Below, piece by piece: positions 32,186-46,600 of a stretch of 64,000 nt of DNA (positions are counted from its first letter, which is position 1; the number at the start of each line of letters is the position of its first letter). The position numbers and the translations under genes were made by a program. Below the pieces are notes generated by a model. That model saw only the letters and a list, made by a program, of their open reading frames with translations. It was not told where the DNA came from and did no database searches. This stretch comes from Pseudoips prasinana. Its lineage: Eukaryota > Arthropoda > Insecta > Lepidoptera > Nolidae. Location of the stretch: the NCBI GenBank assembly GCA_951640165.1, contig OX621266.1, forward strand, positions 4,526,001 to 4,590,000, given 5' to 3'.

Positions 32186-35100
32186 TATAAAGTAACTTTG
32201 TTTTCATTATAATATACATATATATTTCTAAAATCTACCCTAAACAATAGTTTCTGTGTACTTTGTACTGAAAACATAGTTTTTGGTCATTTACTTACTA
32301 TTTTTACATAGTGCATATAGTTTTTATAGTTCTAATATCAAAAACTCAAAGAAACGCATCCGCCAACACCCTATTTGCGGTTGTAAGACACAGGGTCTTT
32401 GAGTTTTTTGATATAATCTCTAACTTTCTACTACAAATTCTAGTTTTTTTGTGATATCTAATTATTTTTCTACTCTACCTTAATCTGTTTATTTACTCAC
32501 CGGTTAGCTCTCGTCGAGACGCATCTAACGACACCGCATACACGGTGATAGCACCTGTATTTCAAAAGATATTTGCAATTTTAGATTTTTCATCACCCAA
32601 ACCGAGGTGTAGTGGCGGGTAGTTTCTGCCCATACATTACGTATATCTCAATCCAAAAACATACGATTTCAATAATTCTTTTTGTGTCTATCGTTTAATA
32701 TTAGCCCCCCAATATATAAAGTAACTTTGTTTTCATTATAATATACATATATATTTCTAAAATCTACCCTAAACAATAGTTTCTGTGTACTTTGTACTGA
32801 AAACATAGTTTTTGGTCATTTACTTACTATTTTTACATAGTGCATATAGTTTTTATAGTTCTAATATCAAAAACTCAAAGAAACGCATCCGCCAACATCC
32901 TATTTGCGGTTGTAAGACACAGGGTCTTTGAGTTTTTTTGATATAATCTCTAACTTTCTACTACAAATTCTAGTTTTTTTGTGATATCTAATTATTTTTC
33001 TACTCTACCTTAATCTGTTTATTTACTCACCGGTTAGCTCTCGTCGAGACGCATCTAACGACACCGCATACACGGTGATAGCACCTGTATTTCAAAAGAT
33101 ATTTGCAATTTTAGATTTTTCAACACCCAAACCGAGGTGTAGTGGCGGGTAGTTTCTGCCCATACATTACGTATATCTCAATCCAAAAACATACGATTTC
33201 AATAATTCTTTTTGTGTCTATCGTTTAATATTAGCCCCCCAATATATAAAGTAACTTTGTTTTCATTATAATATACATATATATTTCTAAAATCTACCCT
33301 AAACCATAGTTTCTGTGTACTTTGTACTGAAAACATAGTTTTTGGTCATTTACTTACTATTTTTACATAGTGCATATAGTTTTTATAGTTCTAATATCAA
33401 AAACTCAAAGAAACGCATCCGCCAACACCCTATTTGCGGTTGTAAGACACAGGGTCTTTGAGTTTTTTGATATAATCTCTAACTTTCTACTACAAATTCT
33501 AGTTTTTTTGTGATATCTAATTATTTTTCTACTCTACCTTAATCTGTTTATTTACTCACCGGTTAGCTCTTGTCGAGACGCATCTAACGACACCGCATAC
33601 ACGGTGATAGCACCTGTATTTCAAAAGATATTTGCAATTTTAGATTTTTCATCACCCAAACCGAGGTGTAGTGGCGGGTAGTTTCTGCCCATACATTACG
33701 TATATCTCAATCCAAAAACATACGATTTCAATAATTCTTTTTGTGTCTATCGTTTAATATTAGCCCCCCAATATATAAAGTAACTTTGTTTTCATTATAA
33801 TATACATATATATTTCTAAAATCTACCCTAAACAATAGTTTCTGTGTACTTTGTACTGAAAACATAGTTTTTGGTCATTTACTTACTATTTTTACATAGT
33901 GCATATAGTTTTTATAGTTCTAATATCAAAAACTCAAAGAAACGCATCCGCCAACACCCTATTTGCGGTTGTAAGACACAGGGTCTTTGAGTTTTTTGAT
34001 ATAATCTCTAACTTTCTACTACAAATTCTAGTTTTTTTGTGATATCTAATTATTTTTCTACTCTACCTTAATCTGTTTATTTACTCACCGGTTAGCTCTC
34101 GTCGAGACGCATCTAACGACACCGCAAACACGGTGATAGCACCTGTATTTCAAAAGATATTTGCAATTTTAGATTTTTCATCACCCAAACCGAGGTGTAG
34201 TGGCGGGTAGTTTCTGCCCATACATTACGTATATCTCAATCCAAAAACATACGATTTCAATAATTCTTTTTGTGTCTATCGTTTAATATTAGCCCCCCAA
34301 TATATAAAGTAACTTTGTTTTCATTATAATATACATATATATTTCTAAAATCTACCCTAAACAATAGTTTCTGTGTACTTTGTACTGAAAACATAGTTTT
34401 TGGTCATTTACTTACTATTTTTACATAGTGCATATAGTTTTTATAGTTCTAATATCAAAAACTCAAAGAAACGCATCCGCCAACACCCTATTTGCGGTTG
34501 TAAGACACAGGGTCTTTGAGTTTTTTGATATAATCTCTAACTTTCTACTACAAATTCTAGTTTTTTTGTGATATCTAATTATTTTTCTACTCTACCTTAA
34601 TCTGTTTATTTACTCACCGGTTAGCTCTCGTCGAGACGCATCTAACGACACCGCATACACGGTGATAGCACCTGTATTTCAAAAGATATTTGCAATTTTA
34701 GATTTTTCATCACCCAAACCGAGGTGTAGTGGCGGGTAGTTTCTGCCCATACATTACGTATATCTCAATCCAAAAACATACGATTTCAATAATTCTTTTT
34801 GTGTCTATCGTTTAATATTAGCCCCCCAATATATAAAGTAACTTTGTTTTCATTATAATATACATATATATTTCTAAAATCTACCCTAAACAATAGTTTC
34901 TGTGTACTTTGTACTGAAAACATAGTTTTTGGTCATTTACTTACTATTTTTACATAGTGCATATAGTTTTTATAGTTCTAATATCAAAAACTCAAAGAAA
35001 CGCATCCGCCAACACCCTATTTGCGGTTGTAAGACACAGGGTCTTTGAGTTTTTTGATATAATCTCTAACTTTCTACTACAAATTCTAGTTTTTTTGTGA

Positions 35101-38100
35101 TATCTAATTATTTTTCTACTCTACCTTAATCTGTTTATTTACTCACCGGTTAGCTCTCGTCGAGACGCATCTAACGACACCGCATACACGGTGATAGCAC
35201 CTGTATTTCAAAAGATATTTGCAATTTTAGATTTTTCATCACCCAAACCGAGGTGTAGTGGCGGGTAGTTTCTGCCCATACATTACGTATATCTCAATCC
35301 AAAAACATACGATTTCAATAATTCCTTTTGTGTCTATCGTTTAATATTAGCCCCCCAATATATAAAGTAACTTTGTTTTCATTATAATATACATATATAT
35401 TTCTAAAATCTACCCTAAACAATAGTTTCTGTGTACTTTGTACTGAAAACATAGTTTTTGGTCATTTACTTACTATTTTTACATAGTGCATATAGTTTTT
35501 ATAGTTCTAATATCAAAAACTCAAAGAAACGCATCCGCCAACACCCTATTTGCGGTTGTAAGACACAGGGTCTTTGAGTTTTTTGATTTAATCTCTAACT
35601 TTCTACTACAAATTCTAGTTTTTTTGTGATATCTAATTATTTTTCTACTCTACCTTAATCTGTTTATTTACTCACCGGTTAGCTCTCGTCGAGACGCATC
35701 TAACGACACCGCATACACGGTGATAGCACCTGTATTTCAAAAGATATTTGCAATTTTAGATTTTTCAACACCCAAACCGAGGTGTAGTGGCGGGTAGTTT
35801 CTGCCCATACATTACGTATATCTCAATCCAAAAACATACGATTTCAATAATTCTTTTTGTGTCTATCGTTTAATATTAGCCCCCCAATATATAAAGTAAC
35901 TTTGTTTTCATTATAATATACATATATATTTCTAAAATCTACCCTAAACAATAGTTTCTGTGTACTTTGTACTGAAAACATAGTTTTTGGTCATTTACTT
36001 ACTATTTTTACATAGTGCATATAGTTTTTATAGTTCTAATATCAAAAACTCAAAGAAACGCATCCGCCAACACCCTATTTGCGGTTGTAAGACACAGGGT
36101 CTTTGAGTTTTTTGATATAATCTCTAACTTTCTACTACAAATTCTAGTTTTATTGTGATATCTAATTATTTTTCTACTCTACCTTAATCTGTTTATTTAC
36201 TCACCGGTTAGCTCTCGTCGAGACGCATCTAACGACACCGCATACACGGTGATAGCACCTGTATTTCAAAAGATATTTGCAATTTTAGATTTTTCAACAC
36301 CCAAACCGAGGTGTAGTGGCGGGTAGTTTCTGCCCATACATTACGTATATCTCAATCCAAAAACATACGATTTCAATAATTCTTTTTGTGTCTATCGTTT
36401 AATATTAGCCCCCCAATATATAAAGTAACTTTGTTTTCATTATAATATACATATATATTTCTAAAATCTACCCTAAACAATAGTTTCTGTGTACATTGTA
36501 CTGAAAACATAGTTTTTGGTCATTTACTTACTATTTTTACATAGTGCATATAGTTTTTATAGTTCTAATATCAAAAACTCAAAGAAACGCATCCGCCAAC
36601 ACCCTATTTGCGGTTGTAAGACACAGGGTCTTTGAGTTTTTTGATATAATCTCTAACTTTCTACTACAAATTCTAGTTTTTTTGTGATATCTAATTATTT
36701 TTCTACTCTACCTTAATCTGTTTATTTACTCACCGGTTAGCTCTTGTCGAGACGCATCTAACGACACCGCATACACGGTGATAGCACCTGTATTTCAAAA
36801 GATATTTGCAATTTTAGATTTTTCAACACCCAAACCGAGGTGTAGTGGCGGGTAGTTTCTGCCCATACATTACGTATATCTCAATCCAAAAACATACGAT
36901 TTCAATAATTCTTTTTGTGTCTATCGTTTAATATTAGCCCCCCAATATAAAAAGTAACTTTGTTTTCATTATAATATACATATATATTTCTAAAATCTAC
37001 CCTAAACAATAGTTTCTGTGTACTTTGTACTGAAAACATAGTTTTTGGTCATTTACTTACTATTTTTACATAGTGCATATAGTTTTTATAGTTCTAATAT
37101 CAAAAACTCAAAGAAACGCATCCGCCAACACCCTATTTGCGGTTGTAAGACACAGGGTCTTTGAGTTTTTTGATATAATCTCTAACTTTCTACTACAAAT
37201 TCTAGTTTTTTTGTGATATTTAATTATTTTTCTACTCTACCTTAATCTGTTTATTTACTCACCGGTTAGCTCTCGTCGAGACGCATCTAACGACACCGCA
37301 TACACGGTGATAGCACCTGTATTTCAAAAGATATTTGCAATTTTAGATTTTTCATCACCCAAACCGAGGTGTAGTGGCGGGTAGTTTCTGCCCATACATT
37401 ACGTATATCTCAATCCAAAAACATACGATTTCAATAATTCTTTTTGTGTCTATCGTTTAATATTAGCCCCCCAATATAAAAAGTAACTTTGTTTTCATTA
37501 TAATATACATATATATTTCTAAAATCTACCCTAAACAATAGTTTCTGTGTACTTTGTACTGAAAACATAGTTTTTGGTCATTTACTTACTATTTTTACAT
37601 AGTGCATATAGTTTTTATAGTTCTAATATCAAAAACTCAAAGAAACGCATCCGCCAACACCCTATTTGCGGTTGTAAGACACAGGGTCTTTGAGTTTTTT
37701 GATATAATCTCTAACTTTCTACTACAAATTCTAGTTTTTTTGTGATATCTAATTATTTTTCTACTCTACCTTAATCTGTTTATTTACTCACCGGTTAGCT
37801 CTCGTCGAGACGCATCTAACGACACCGCATACACGGTGATAGCACCTGTATTTCAAAAGATATTTGCAATTTTAGATTTTTCAACACCCAAACCGAGGTG
37901 TAGTGGCGGGTAGTTTCTGCCCATACATTACGTATATCTCAATCCAAAAACATACGATTTCAATAATTCTTTTTGTGTCTATCGTTTAATATTAGCCCCC
38001 CAATATATAAAGTAACTTTGTTTTCATTATAATATACATATATATTTCTAAAATCTACCCTAAACAATAGTTTCTGTGTACTTTGTACTGAAAACATAGT

Positions 38101-41100
38101 TTTTGGTCATTTACTTACTATTTTTACATAGTGCATATAGTTTTTATAGTTCTAATATCAAAAACTCAAAGAAACGCATCCGCCAACACCCTATTTGCGG
38201 TTTTAAGACACAGGGTCTTTGAGTTTTTTGATATAATCTCTAACTTTCTACTACAAATTCTAGTTTTTTTGTGATATCTAATTATTTTTCTACTCTACCT
38301 TAATCTGTTTATTTACTCACCGGTTAGCTCTCGTCGAGACGCATCTAACGACACCGCATACACGGTGATAGCACCTGTATTTCAAAAGATATTTGCAATT
38401 TTAGATTTTTCATCACCCAAACCGAGGTGTAGTGGCGGGTAGTTTCTGCCCATACATTACGTATATCTCAATCCAAAAACATACGATTTCAATAATTCTT
38501 TTTGTGTCTATCGTTTAATATTAGCCCCCCAATATATAAAGTAACTTTGTTTTCATTATAATATACATATATATTTCTAAAATCTACCCTAAACAATAGT
38601 TTCTGTGTACATTGTACTGAAAACATAGTTTTTGGTCATTTACTTACTATTTTTACATAGTGCATATAGTTTTTATAGTTCTAATATCAAAAACTCAAAG
38701 AAACGCATCCGCCAACACCCTATTTGCGGTTGTAAGACACAGGGTCTTTGAGTTTTTTGATATAATCTCTAACTTTCTACTACAAATTCTAGTTTTTTTG
38801 TGATATCTAATTATTTTTCTACTCTACCTTAATCTGTTTATTTACTCACCGGTTAGCTCTCGTCGAGACGCATCTAACGACACCGCATACACGGTGATAG
38901 CACCTGTATTTCAAAAGATATTTGCAATTTTAGATTTTTCAACACCCAAACCGAGGTGTAGTGGCGGGTAGTTTCTGCCCATACATTACGTATATCTCAA
39001 TCCAAAAACATACGATTTCAATAATTCTTTTTGTGTCTATCGTTTAATATTAGCCCCCCAATATATAAAGTAACTTTGTTTTCATTATAATATACATATA
39101 TATTTCTAAAATCTACCCTAAACAATAGTTTCTGTGTACTTTGTACTGAAAACATAGTTTTTGGTCATTTACTTACTATTTTTACATAGTGCATATAGTT
39201 TTTATAGTTCTAATATCAAAAACTCAAAGAAACGCATCCGCCAACACCCTATTTGCGGTTGTAAGACACAGGGTCTTTGAGTTTTTTGATATAATCTCTA
39301 ACTTTCTACTACAAATTCTAGTTTTTTTGTGATATCTAATTATTTTTCTACTCTACCTTAATCTGTTTATTTACTCACCGGTTAGCTCTCGTCGAGACGC
39401 ATCTAACGACACCGCATACACGGTGATAGCACCTGTATTTCAAAAGATATTTGCAATTTTAGATTTTTCATCACCCAAACCGAGGTGTAGTGGCGGGTAG
39501 TTTCTGCCCATACATTACGTATATCTCAATCCAAAAACATACGATTTCAATAATTCCTTTTGTGTCTATCGTTTAATATTAGCCCCCCAATATATAAAGT
39601 AACTTTGTTTTCATTATAATATACATATATATTTCTAAAATCTACCCTAAACAATAGTTTCTGTGTACTTTGTACTGAAAACATAGTTTTTGGTCATTTA
39701 CTTACTATTTTTACATAGTGCATATAGTTTTTATAGTTCTAATATCAAAAACTCAAAGAAACGCATCCGCCAACACCCTATTTGCGGTTGTAAGACACAG
39801 GGTCTTTGAGTTTTTTGATATAATCTCTAACTTTCTACTACAAATTCTAGTTTTTTTGTGATATCTAATTATTTTTCTACTCTACCTTAATCTGTTTATT
39901 TACTCACCGGTTAGCTCTCGTCGAGACGCATCTAACGACACCGCATACACGGTGATAGCACCTGTATTTCAAAAGATATTTGCAATTTTAGATTTTTCAA
40001 CACCCAAACCGAGGTGTAGTGGCGGGTAGTTTCTGCCCATACATTACGTATATCTCAATCCAAAAACATACGATTTCAATAATTCTTTTTGTGTCTATCG
40101 TTTAATATTAGCCCCCCAATATATAAAGTAACTTTGTTTTCATTATAATATACATATATATTTCTAAAATCTACCCTAAACAATAGTTTCTGTGTACTTT
40201 GTACTGAAAACATAGTTTTTGGTCATTTACTTACTATTTTTACATAGTGCATATAGTTTTTATAGTTCTAATATCAAAAACTCAAAGAAACGCATCCGCC
40301 AACACCCTATTTGCGGTTGTAAGACACAGGGTCTTTGAGTTTTTTGATATAATCTCTAACTTTCTACTACAAATTCTAGTTTTTTTGTGATATCTAATTA
40401 TTTTTCTACTCTACCTTAATCTGTTTATTTACTCACCGGTTAGCTCTCGTCGAGACGCATCTAACGACACCGCATACACGGTGATAGCACCTGTATTTCA
40501 AAAGATATTTGCAATTTTAGATTTTTCATCACCCAAACCGAGGTGTAGTGGCGGGTAGTTTCTGCCCATACATTACGTATATCTCAATCCAAAAACATAC
40601 GATTTCAATAATTCTTTTTGTGTCTATCGTTTAATATTAGCCCCCCAATATATAAAGTAACTTTGTTTTCATTATAATATACATATATATTTCTAAAATC
40701 TACCCTAAACAATAGTTTCTGTGTACTTTGTACTGAAAACATAGTTTTTGGTCATTTACTTACTATTTTTACATAATGCATATAGTTTTATAGTTCTAAT
40801 ATCAAAAACTCAAAGAAACGCATCCGCCAACACCCTATTTGCGGTTGTAAGACACAGGGTCTTTGAGTTTTTTGATATAATCTCTAACTTTCTACTACAA
40901 ATTCTAGTTTTTTTGTGATATCTAATTATTTTTCTACTCTACCTTAATCTGTTTATTTACTCACCGGTTAGCTCTCGTCAAGACGCATCTAACGACACCG
41001 CATACACGGTGATAGCACTTGTATTTCAAAAGATATTTGCAATTTTAGATTTTTCAACACCCAAACCGAGGTGTAGTGGCGGGTAGTTTCTGCCCATACA

Positions 41101-41914
41101 TTACGTATATCTCAATCCAAAAACATACGATTTCAATAATTCTTTTTGTGTCTATCGTTTAATATTAGCCCCCCAATATATAAAGTAACTTTGTTTTCAT
41201 TATAATATACATATATATTTCTAAAATCTACCCTAAACAATAGTTTCTGTGTACTTTGTACTGAAAACATAGTTTTTGGTCATTTACTTACTATTTTTAC
41301 ATAGTGCATATAGTTTTTATAGTTCTAATATCAAAAACTCAAAGAAACGCATCCGCCAACACCCTATTTGCGGTTGTAAGACACAGGGTCTTTGAGTTTT
41401 TTGATATAATCTCTAACTTTCTACTACAAATTCTAGTTTTTTTGTGATATCTAATTATTTTTCTACTCTACCTTAATCTGTTTATTTACTCACCGGTTAG
41501 CTCTCGTCGAGACGCATCTAACGACACCGCATACACGGTGATAGCACCTGTATTTCAAAAGATATTTGCAATTTTAGATTTTTCAACACCCAAACCGAGG
41601 TGTGGTGGCGGGTAGTTTCTGCCCATACATTACGTATATCTCAATCCAAAAACATACGATTTCAATAATTCTTTTTGTGTCTATCGTTTAATATTAGCCC
41701 CCCAATATATAAAGTAACTTTGTTTTCATTATAATATACATATATATTTCTAAAATCTACCCTAAACAATAGTTTCTGTGTACTTTGTACTGAAAACATA
41801 GTTTTTGGTCATTTACTTACTATTTTTACATAGTGCATATAGTTTTTATAGTTCTAATATCAAAAACTCAAAGAAACGCATCCGCCAACACCCTATTTGC
41901 GGTTGTAAGACACA
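32186..41914 (+). repeat. 529-bp satellite array B (about 18 monomers)
   Basis: Continues the monomer at the point where the TIR element entered. The period stays 529 bp with rare 1-bp changes (an extra T near 32936, a missing T near 40788). Identity between neighbours is very high: most monomers differ at fewer than five positions. Rare variants recur at exact multiples of 529, for example GTACATTGTA at 36491 and 38607 (4 x 529) and ATTCCTTTTG at 35321 and 39553 (8 x 529). The array ends at 41914, in the middle of a monomer, at the Jockey-type insertion. Confidence 0.97.
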
Positions 41915-43332
41915 TGGCCGCGATCTTCAACGCGGCCTTTTCCAATAACATCTTTCCACAACAGTGGAAGCAGGCCACAGTGATTGGTATACCGAAACCC
42001 GGCAAAGTCAAAACCGACCCGGCTAGTTATCGCCCGATAAGTCTCCTCAGCACGATGGGGAAACTTTACGAGCGCATAATCTACGCCCGCCTCTTGGCAT
42101 ACACCAATGCCAACAAACTCCTCCCTGACGTCCAATTTGGCTTTCGGGCCAGACACTCATGTGTTCACCAGGTGCACCGCATCGTTGAACACGTCCTCGT
42201 TAAATCAGCCCGGCAAGGTTTCCACACCGGAGCACTCTTCTTCGACGTGGCTAAAGCCTTCGACAGAGTCTGGCACAACGGCTTATTATACAAGCTGTTG
42301 GAGCACGAAGTACCAGACCGTCTCGTACACATCATACGAGACTTCCTGTCGGACCGTACCTTTAGATACCGCGTCGAGGGAGCCTTCTCCACCCCTCGCC
42401 CGATCCGAGCAGGAGTTCCCCAGGGGTCAGTCCTCTCCCCCCTCCTGTTCTCGCTGTACACCAGCGACATTCCCACCCCCAAGGCGGCCCATCTGGCCCT
42501 CTTCGCAGACGACACCGCTCTGTATTACTCGGGCAGGAGCCCGAGTGTCATTCACTCTCGACTCCAATCCGCAGCCGACGCCTTAGGCGACTGGTTCAGG
42601 AAATGGAGGATCGAGATAAACCCCTCCAAGAGCACTGCCGTGCTCTTCTCTAGGGCAAGAGCCCCCCCGATCCTACCACCCGTCCGAATGTTCGGCGAGC
42701 CTATCCCTTGGGATGGGGAAGCCAAATATTTAGGGGTGATCCTCGATCACAGGCTAAACTTCAGGGAGCACCTGCGGACCGTTCGCAATCGGGCCGCATT
42801 TGCTCTTGGTCGATTACACTGCCTCTTGAATGCACGCAGTAAAATGTCCCTTGTTAACAAGGTGAGAATTTACAAGACGTGCATTCGACCGATAATGACG
42901 TACGCCAGCCCGGTGTTCGCGTACGCCAGTCACAGATCCCTATACCGACTCCAAACGCTGCAGAATCGGTTTATGCGGCGCGCCGTGGGCGCACCATGGT
43001 ACGTCCGCAATAAAAACCTACACGCCGATCTCCAGCTGCCTACCATCAAGCAGTGGATGAAGCAAGCGTCCAAAACATACTTTGATTCGGCCACTCACCA
43101 TCCAAACCATTTGGTGGTAAAGGCGGTCAAGTACACCCCATTCAAGGGCTTCTCACGTAAGCACCGTCGTCCCAGGTCCGTCTTGGACGAACCGGACGAC
43201 GAGATCACTACTTACCTAGCTCAGATTAAAACCATTAGAGACTCCCGTGACACTCCACACAGACCGATAATTCGTACTCGTCGGACGAGAGTACGACCGC
43301 GATCGCGCCGCGACCTCCAACGCCCTCCATGA
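41833..43332 (+). CDS. Chimeric ORF: satellite leader plus Jockey-clade reverse transcriptase
   Basis: 499 codons. The first 27 (from an ATG in the satellite) are satellite sequence; codon 28, ATG, spans the junction (its A is satellite, TG is LINE). The rest is a Jockey-clade RT: WKQATVIGIPKPGK (45-58), YRPISLLS (66-73), QFGFRARHSC (101-110), the first catalytic Asp in FFDVAKAFDRVW (136-147), VPQGSVLSPLLFSLY (195-209), LFADDTALY with FADD at 224-227, then YLGVILDHRLNF and the C-terminal APWYVRN segment. The RT domain is complete and undamaged, but endonuclease and ORF1 are lost by 5' truncation. Whether the satellite start is ever used is unknown; the LINE's own start is missing. Confidence 0.87.
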   Translation: MHIVFIVLISKTQRNASANTLFAVVRHMAAIFNAAFSNNIFPQQWKQATVIGIPKPGKVKTDPASYRPISLLSTMGKLYERIIYARLLAYTNANKLLPDVQFGFRARHSCVHQVHRIVEHVLVKSARQGFHTGALFFDVAKAFDRVWHNGLLYKLLEHEVPDRLVHIIRDFLSDRTFRYRVEGAFSTPRPIRAGVPQGSVLSPLLFSLYTSDIPTPKAAHLALFADDTALYYSGRSPSVIHSRLQSAADALGDWFRKWRIEINPSKSTAVLFSRARAPPILPPVRMFGEPIPWDGEAKYLGVILDHRLNFREHLRTVRNRAAFALGRLHCLLNARSKMSLVNKVRIYKTCIRPIMTYASPVFAYASHRSLYRLQTLQNRFMRRAVGAPWYVRNKNLHADLQLPTIKQWMKQASKTYFDSATHHPNHLVVKAVKYTPFKGFSRKHRRPRSVLDEPDDEITTYLAQIKTIRDSRDTPHRPIIRTRRTRVRPRSRRDLQRPP

Positions 43333-43630
43333 CCCTTAGTTTGCATATCGTACCGATAAAAAGCCCCCCTCAACGCGGACGGGGGGCCGCGTCATGTCAT
43401 TAACGTAGAGCGAAAGTTGCACTAAACTCCCTAAAATGATGATCTCTGCCCTCTCCCCGCCAGTAATCGCCCAGAGTCGAGGTTCGAACCCCACAGGGGG
43501 TGCCCTCCGGCGCGGGTTACTTATTTTCTAGACGGCTCGAGCCCTCTGCTCGCCTCTATAGTCCGGTGAAGCAGTGAAAGCCTCCTAGGCTAACTGTAGC
43601 GTCATACAAAAAAAAAAAAAAAAAAAAAAA
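41915..43630 (+). mobile_element. 5'-truncated Jockey-clade LINE in the satellite
   Basis: Begins abruptly inside the RT N-terminus and ends with a 23-base poly(A) (43608-43630), the signature of target-primed reverse transcription. The satellite resumes at TCCAAAAACATACG, about 258 bp further along the monomer than where it stopped, so the insertion came with a target deletion and no duplication is seen. GC-rich compared with the satellite. The 3' untranslated part (43333-43607) includes a B-box-like GAGGTTCGAACCCC near 43479. Confidence 0.92.
43333..43630 (+). other. LINE 3' untranslated region and poly(A)
   Basis: Non-coding tail, ending GTAGCGTCATAC before 23 A residues. Confidence 0.85.
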
Positions 43631-46600
43631 TCCAAAAACATACGATTTCAATAATTCTTTTTGTGTCTATCGTTTAATATTAGCCCCCCAATATATAAAG
43701 TAACTTTGTTTTCATTATAATATACATATATATTTCTAAAATCTACCCTAAACAATAGTTTCTGTGTACTTTGTACTGAAAACATAGTTTTTGGTCATTT
43801 ACTTACTATTTTTACATAGTGCATATAGTTTTTATAGTTCTAATATCAAAAACTCAAAGAAACGCATCCGCCAACACCCTATTTGCGGTTGTAAGACACA
43901 GGGTCTTTGAGTTTTTTGATATAATCTCTAACTTTCTACTACAAATTCTAGTTTTTTTGTGATATCTAATTATTTTTCTACTCTACCTTAATCTGTTTAT
44001 TTACTCACCGGTTAGCTCTCGTCGAGACGCATCTAACGACACCGCAAACACGGTGATAGCACCTGTATTTCAAAAGATATTTGCAATTTTAGATTTTTCA
44101 TCACCCAAACCGAGGTGTAGTGGCGGGTAGTTTCTGCCCATACATTACGTATATCTCAATCCAAAAACATACGATTTCAATAATTCTTTTTGTGTCTATC
44201 GTTTAATATTAGCCCCCCAATATATAAAGTAACTTTGTTTTCATTATAATATACATATATATTTCTAAAATCTACCCTAAACAATAGTTTCTGTGTACTT
44301 TGTACTGAAAACATAGTTTTTGGTCATTTACTTACTATTTTTACATAGTGCATATAGTTTTTATAGTTCTAATATCAAAAACTCAAAGAAACGCATCCAC
44401 CAACACCCTATTTGCGGTTGTAAGACACAGGGTCTTTGAGTTTTTTGATATAATCTCTAACTTTCTACTACAAATTCTAGTTTTTTTGTGATATCTAATT
44501 ATTTTTCTACTCTACCTTAATCTGTTTATTTACTCACCGGTTAGCTCTCGTCGAGACGCATCTAACGACACCGCATACACGGTGATAGCACCTGTATTTC
44601 AAAAGATATTTGCAATTTTAGATTTTTCATCACCCAAACCGAGGTGTAGTGGCGGGTAGTTTCTGCCCATACATTACGTATATCTCAATCCAAAAACATA
44701 CGATTTCAATAATTCTTTTTGTGTCTATCGTTTAATATTAGCCCCCCAATATAAAAAGTAACTTTGTTTTCATTATAATATACATATATATTTCTAAAAT
44801 CTACCCTAAACAATAGTTTCTGTGTACTTTGTACTGAAAACATAGTTTTTGGTCATTTACTTACTATTTTTACATAGTGCATATAGTTTTTATAGTTCTA
44901 ATATCAAAAACTCAAAGAAACGCATCCGCCAACACCCTATTTGCGGTTGTAAGACACAGGGTCTTTGAGTTTTTTGATATAATCTCTAACTTTCTACTAC
45001 AAATTCTAGTTTTTTTGTGATATCTAATTATTTTTCTACTCTACCTTAATCTGTTTATTTACTCACCGGTTAGCTCTCGTCGAGACGCATCTAACGACAC
45101 GGCATACACGGTGATAGCACCTGTATTTCAAAAGATATTTGCAATTTTAGATTTTTCAACACCCAAACCGAGGTGTAGTGGCGGGTAGTTTCTGCCCATA
45201 CATTACGTATATCTCAATCCAAAAACATACGATTTCAATAATTCTTTTTGTGTCTATCGTTTAATATTAGCCCCCCAATATATAAAGTAACTTTGTTTTC
45301 ATTATAATATACATATATATTTCTAAAATCTACCCTAAACAATAGTTTCTGTGTACTTTGTACTGAAAACATAGTTTTTGGTCATTTACTTACTATTTTT
45401 ACATAGTGCATATAGTTTTTATAGTTCTAATATCAAAAACTCAAAGAAACGCATCCGCCAACACCCTATTTGCGGTTGTAAGACACAGGGTCTTTGAGTT
45501 TTTTGATATAATCTCTAACTTTCTACTACAAATTCTAGTTTTTTTGTGATATCTAATTATTTTTCTACTCTACCTTAATCTGTTTATTTACTCACCGGTT
45601 AGCTCTCGTCGAGACGCATCTAACGACACCGCATACACGGTGATAGCACCTGTATTTCAAAAGATATTTGCAATTTTAGATTTTTCATCACCCAAACCGA
45701 GGTGTAGTGGCGGGTAGTTTCTGCCCATACATTACGTATATCTCAATCCAAAAACATACGATTTCAATAATTCTTTTTGTGTCTATCGTTTAATATTAGC
45801 CCCCCAATATAAAAAGTAACTTTGTTTTCATTATAATATACATATATATTTCTAAAATCTACCCTAAACAATAGTTTCTGTGTACTTTGTACTGAAAACA
45901 TAGTTTTTGGTCATTTACTTACTATTTGTACATAGTGCATATAGTTTTTATAGTTCTAATATCAAAAACTCAAAAAAACGCATCCGCCAACATCCTATTT
46001 GCGGTTGTAAGACACAGGGTCTTTGAGTTTTTTGATATAATCTCTAACTTTCTACTACAAATTCTAGTTTTTTTGTGATATCTAATTATTTTTCTACTCT
46101 ACCTTAATCTGTTTATTTACTCACCGGTTAGCTCTCGTCGAGACGCATCTAACGACACCGCATACACGGTGATAGCACCTGTATTTCAAAAGATATTTGC
46201 AATTTTAGATTTTTCAACACCCAAACCGAGGTGTAGTGGCGGGTAGTTTCTGCCCATACATTACGTATATCTCAATCCAAAAACATACGATTTCAATAAT
46301 TCTTTTTGTGTATATCGTTTAATATTAGCCCCCCAATATATAAAGTAACTTTGTTTTCATTATAATATACATATATATTTCTAAAATCTACCCTAAACAA
46401 TAGTTTCTGTGTACTTTGTACTGAAAACATAGTTTTTGGTCATTTACTTACTATTTTTACATAGTGCATATAGTTTTTATAGTTCTAATATCAAAAACTC
46501 AAAGAAACGCATCCGCCAACACCCTATTTGCGGTTGTAAGACACAGGGTCTTTGAGTTTTTTGATATAATCTCTAACTTTCTACTACAAATTCTAGTTTT

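Noticed and set aside
32028..32219. 63-codon minus-strand ORF across the right end of the TIR element
   Set aside because: It straddles the element/satellite junction and has no homology.
42165..42515. Antisense ORF within the Jockey RT
   Set aside because: Shadow of the RT frame on the other strand.
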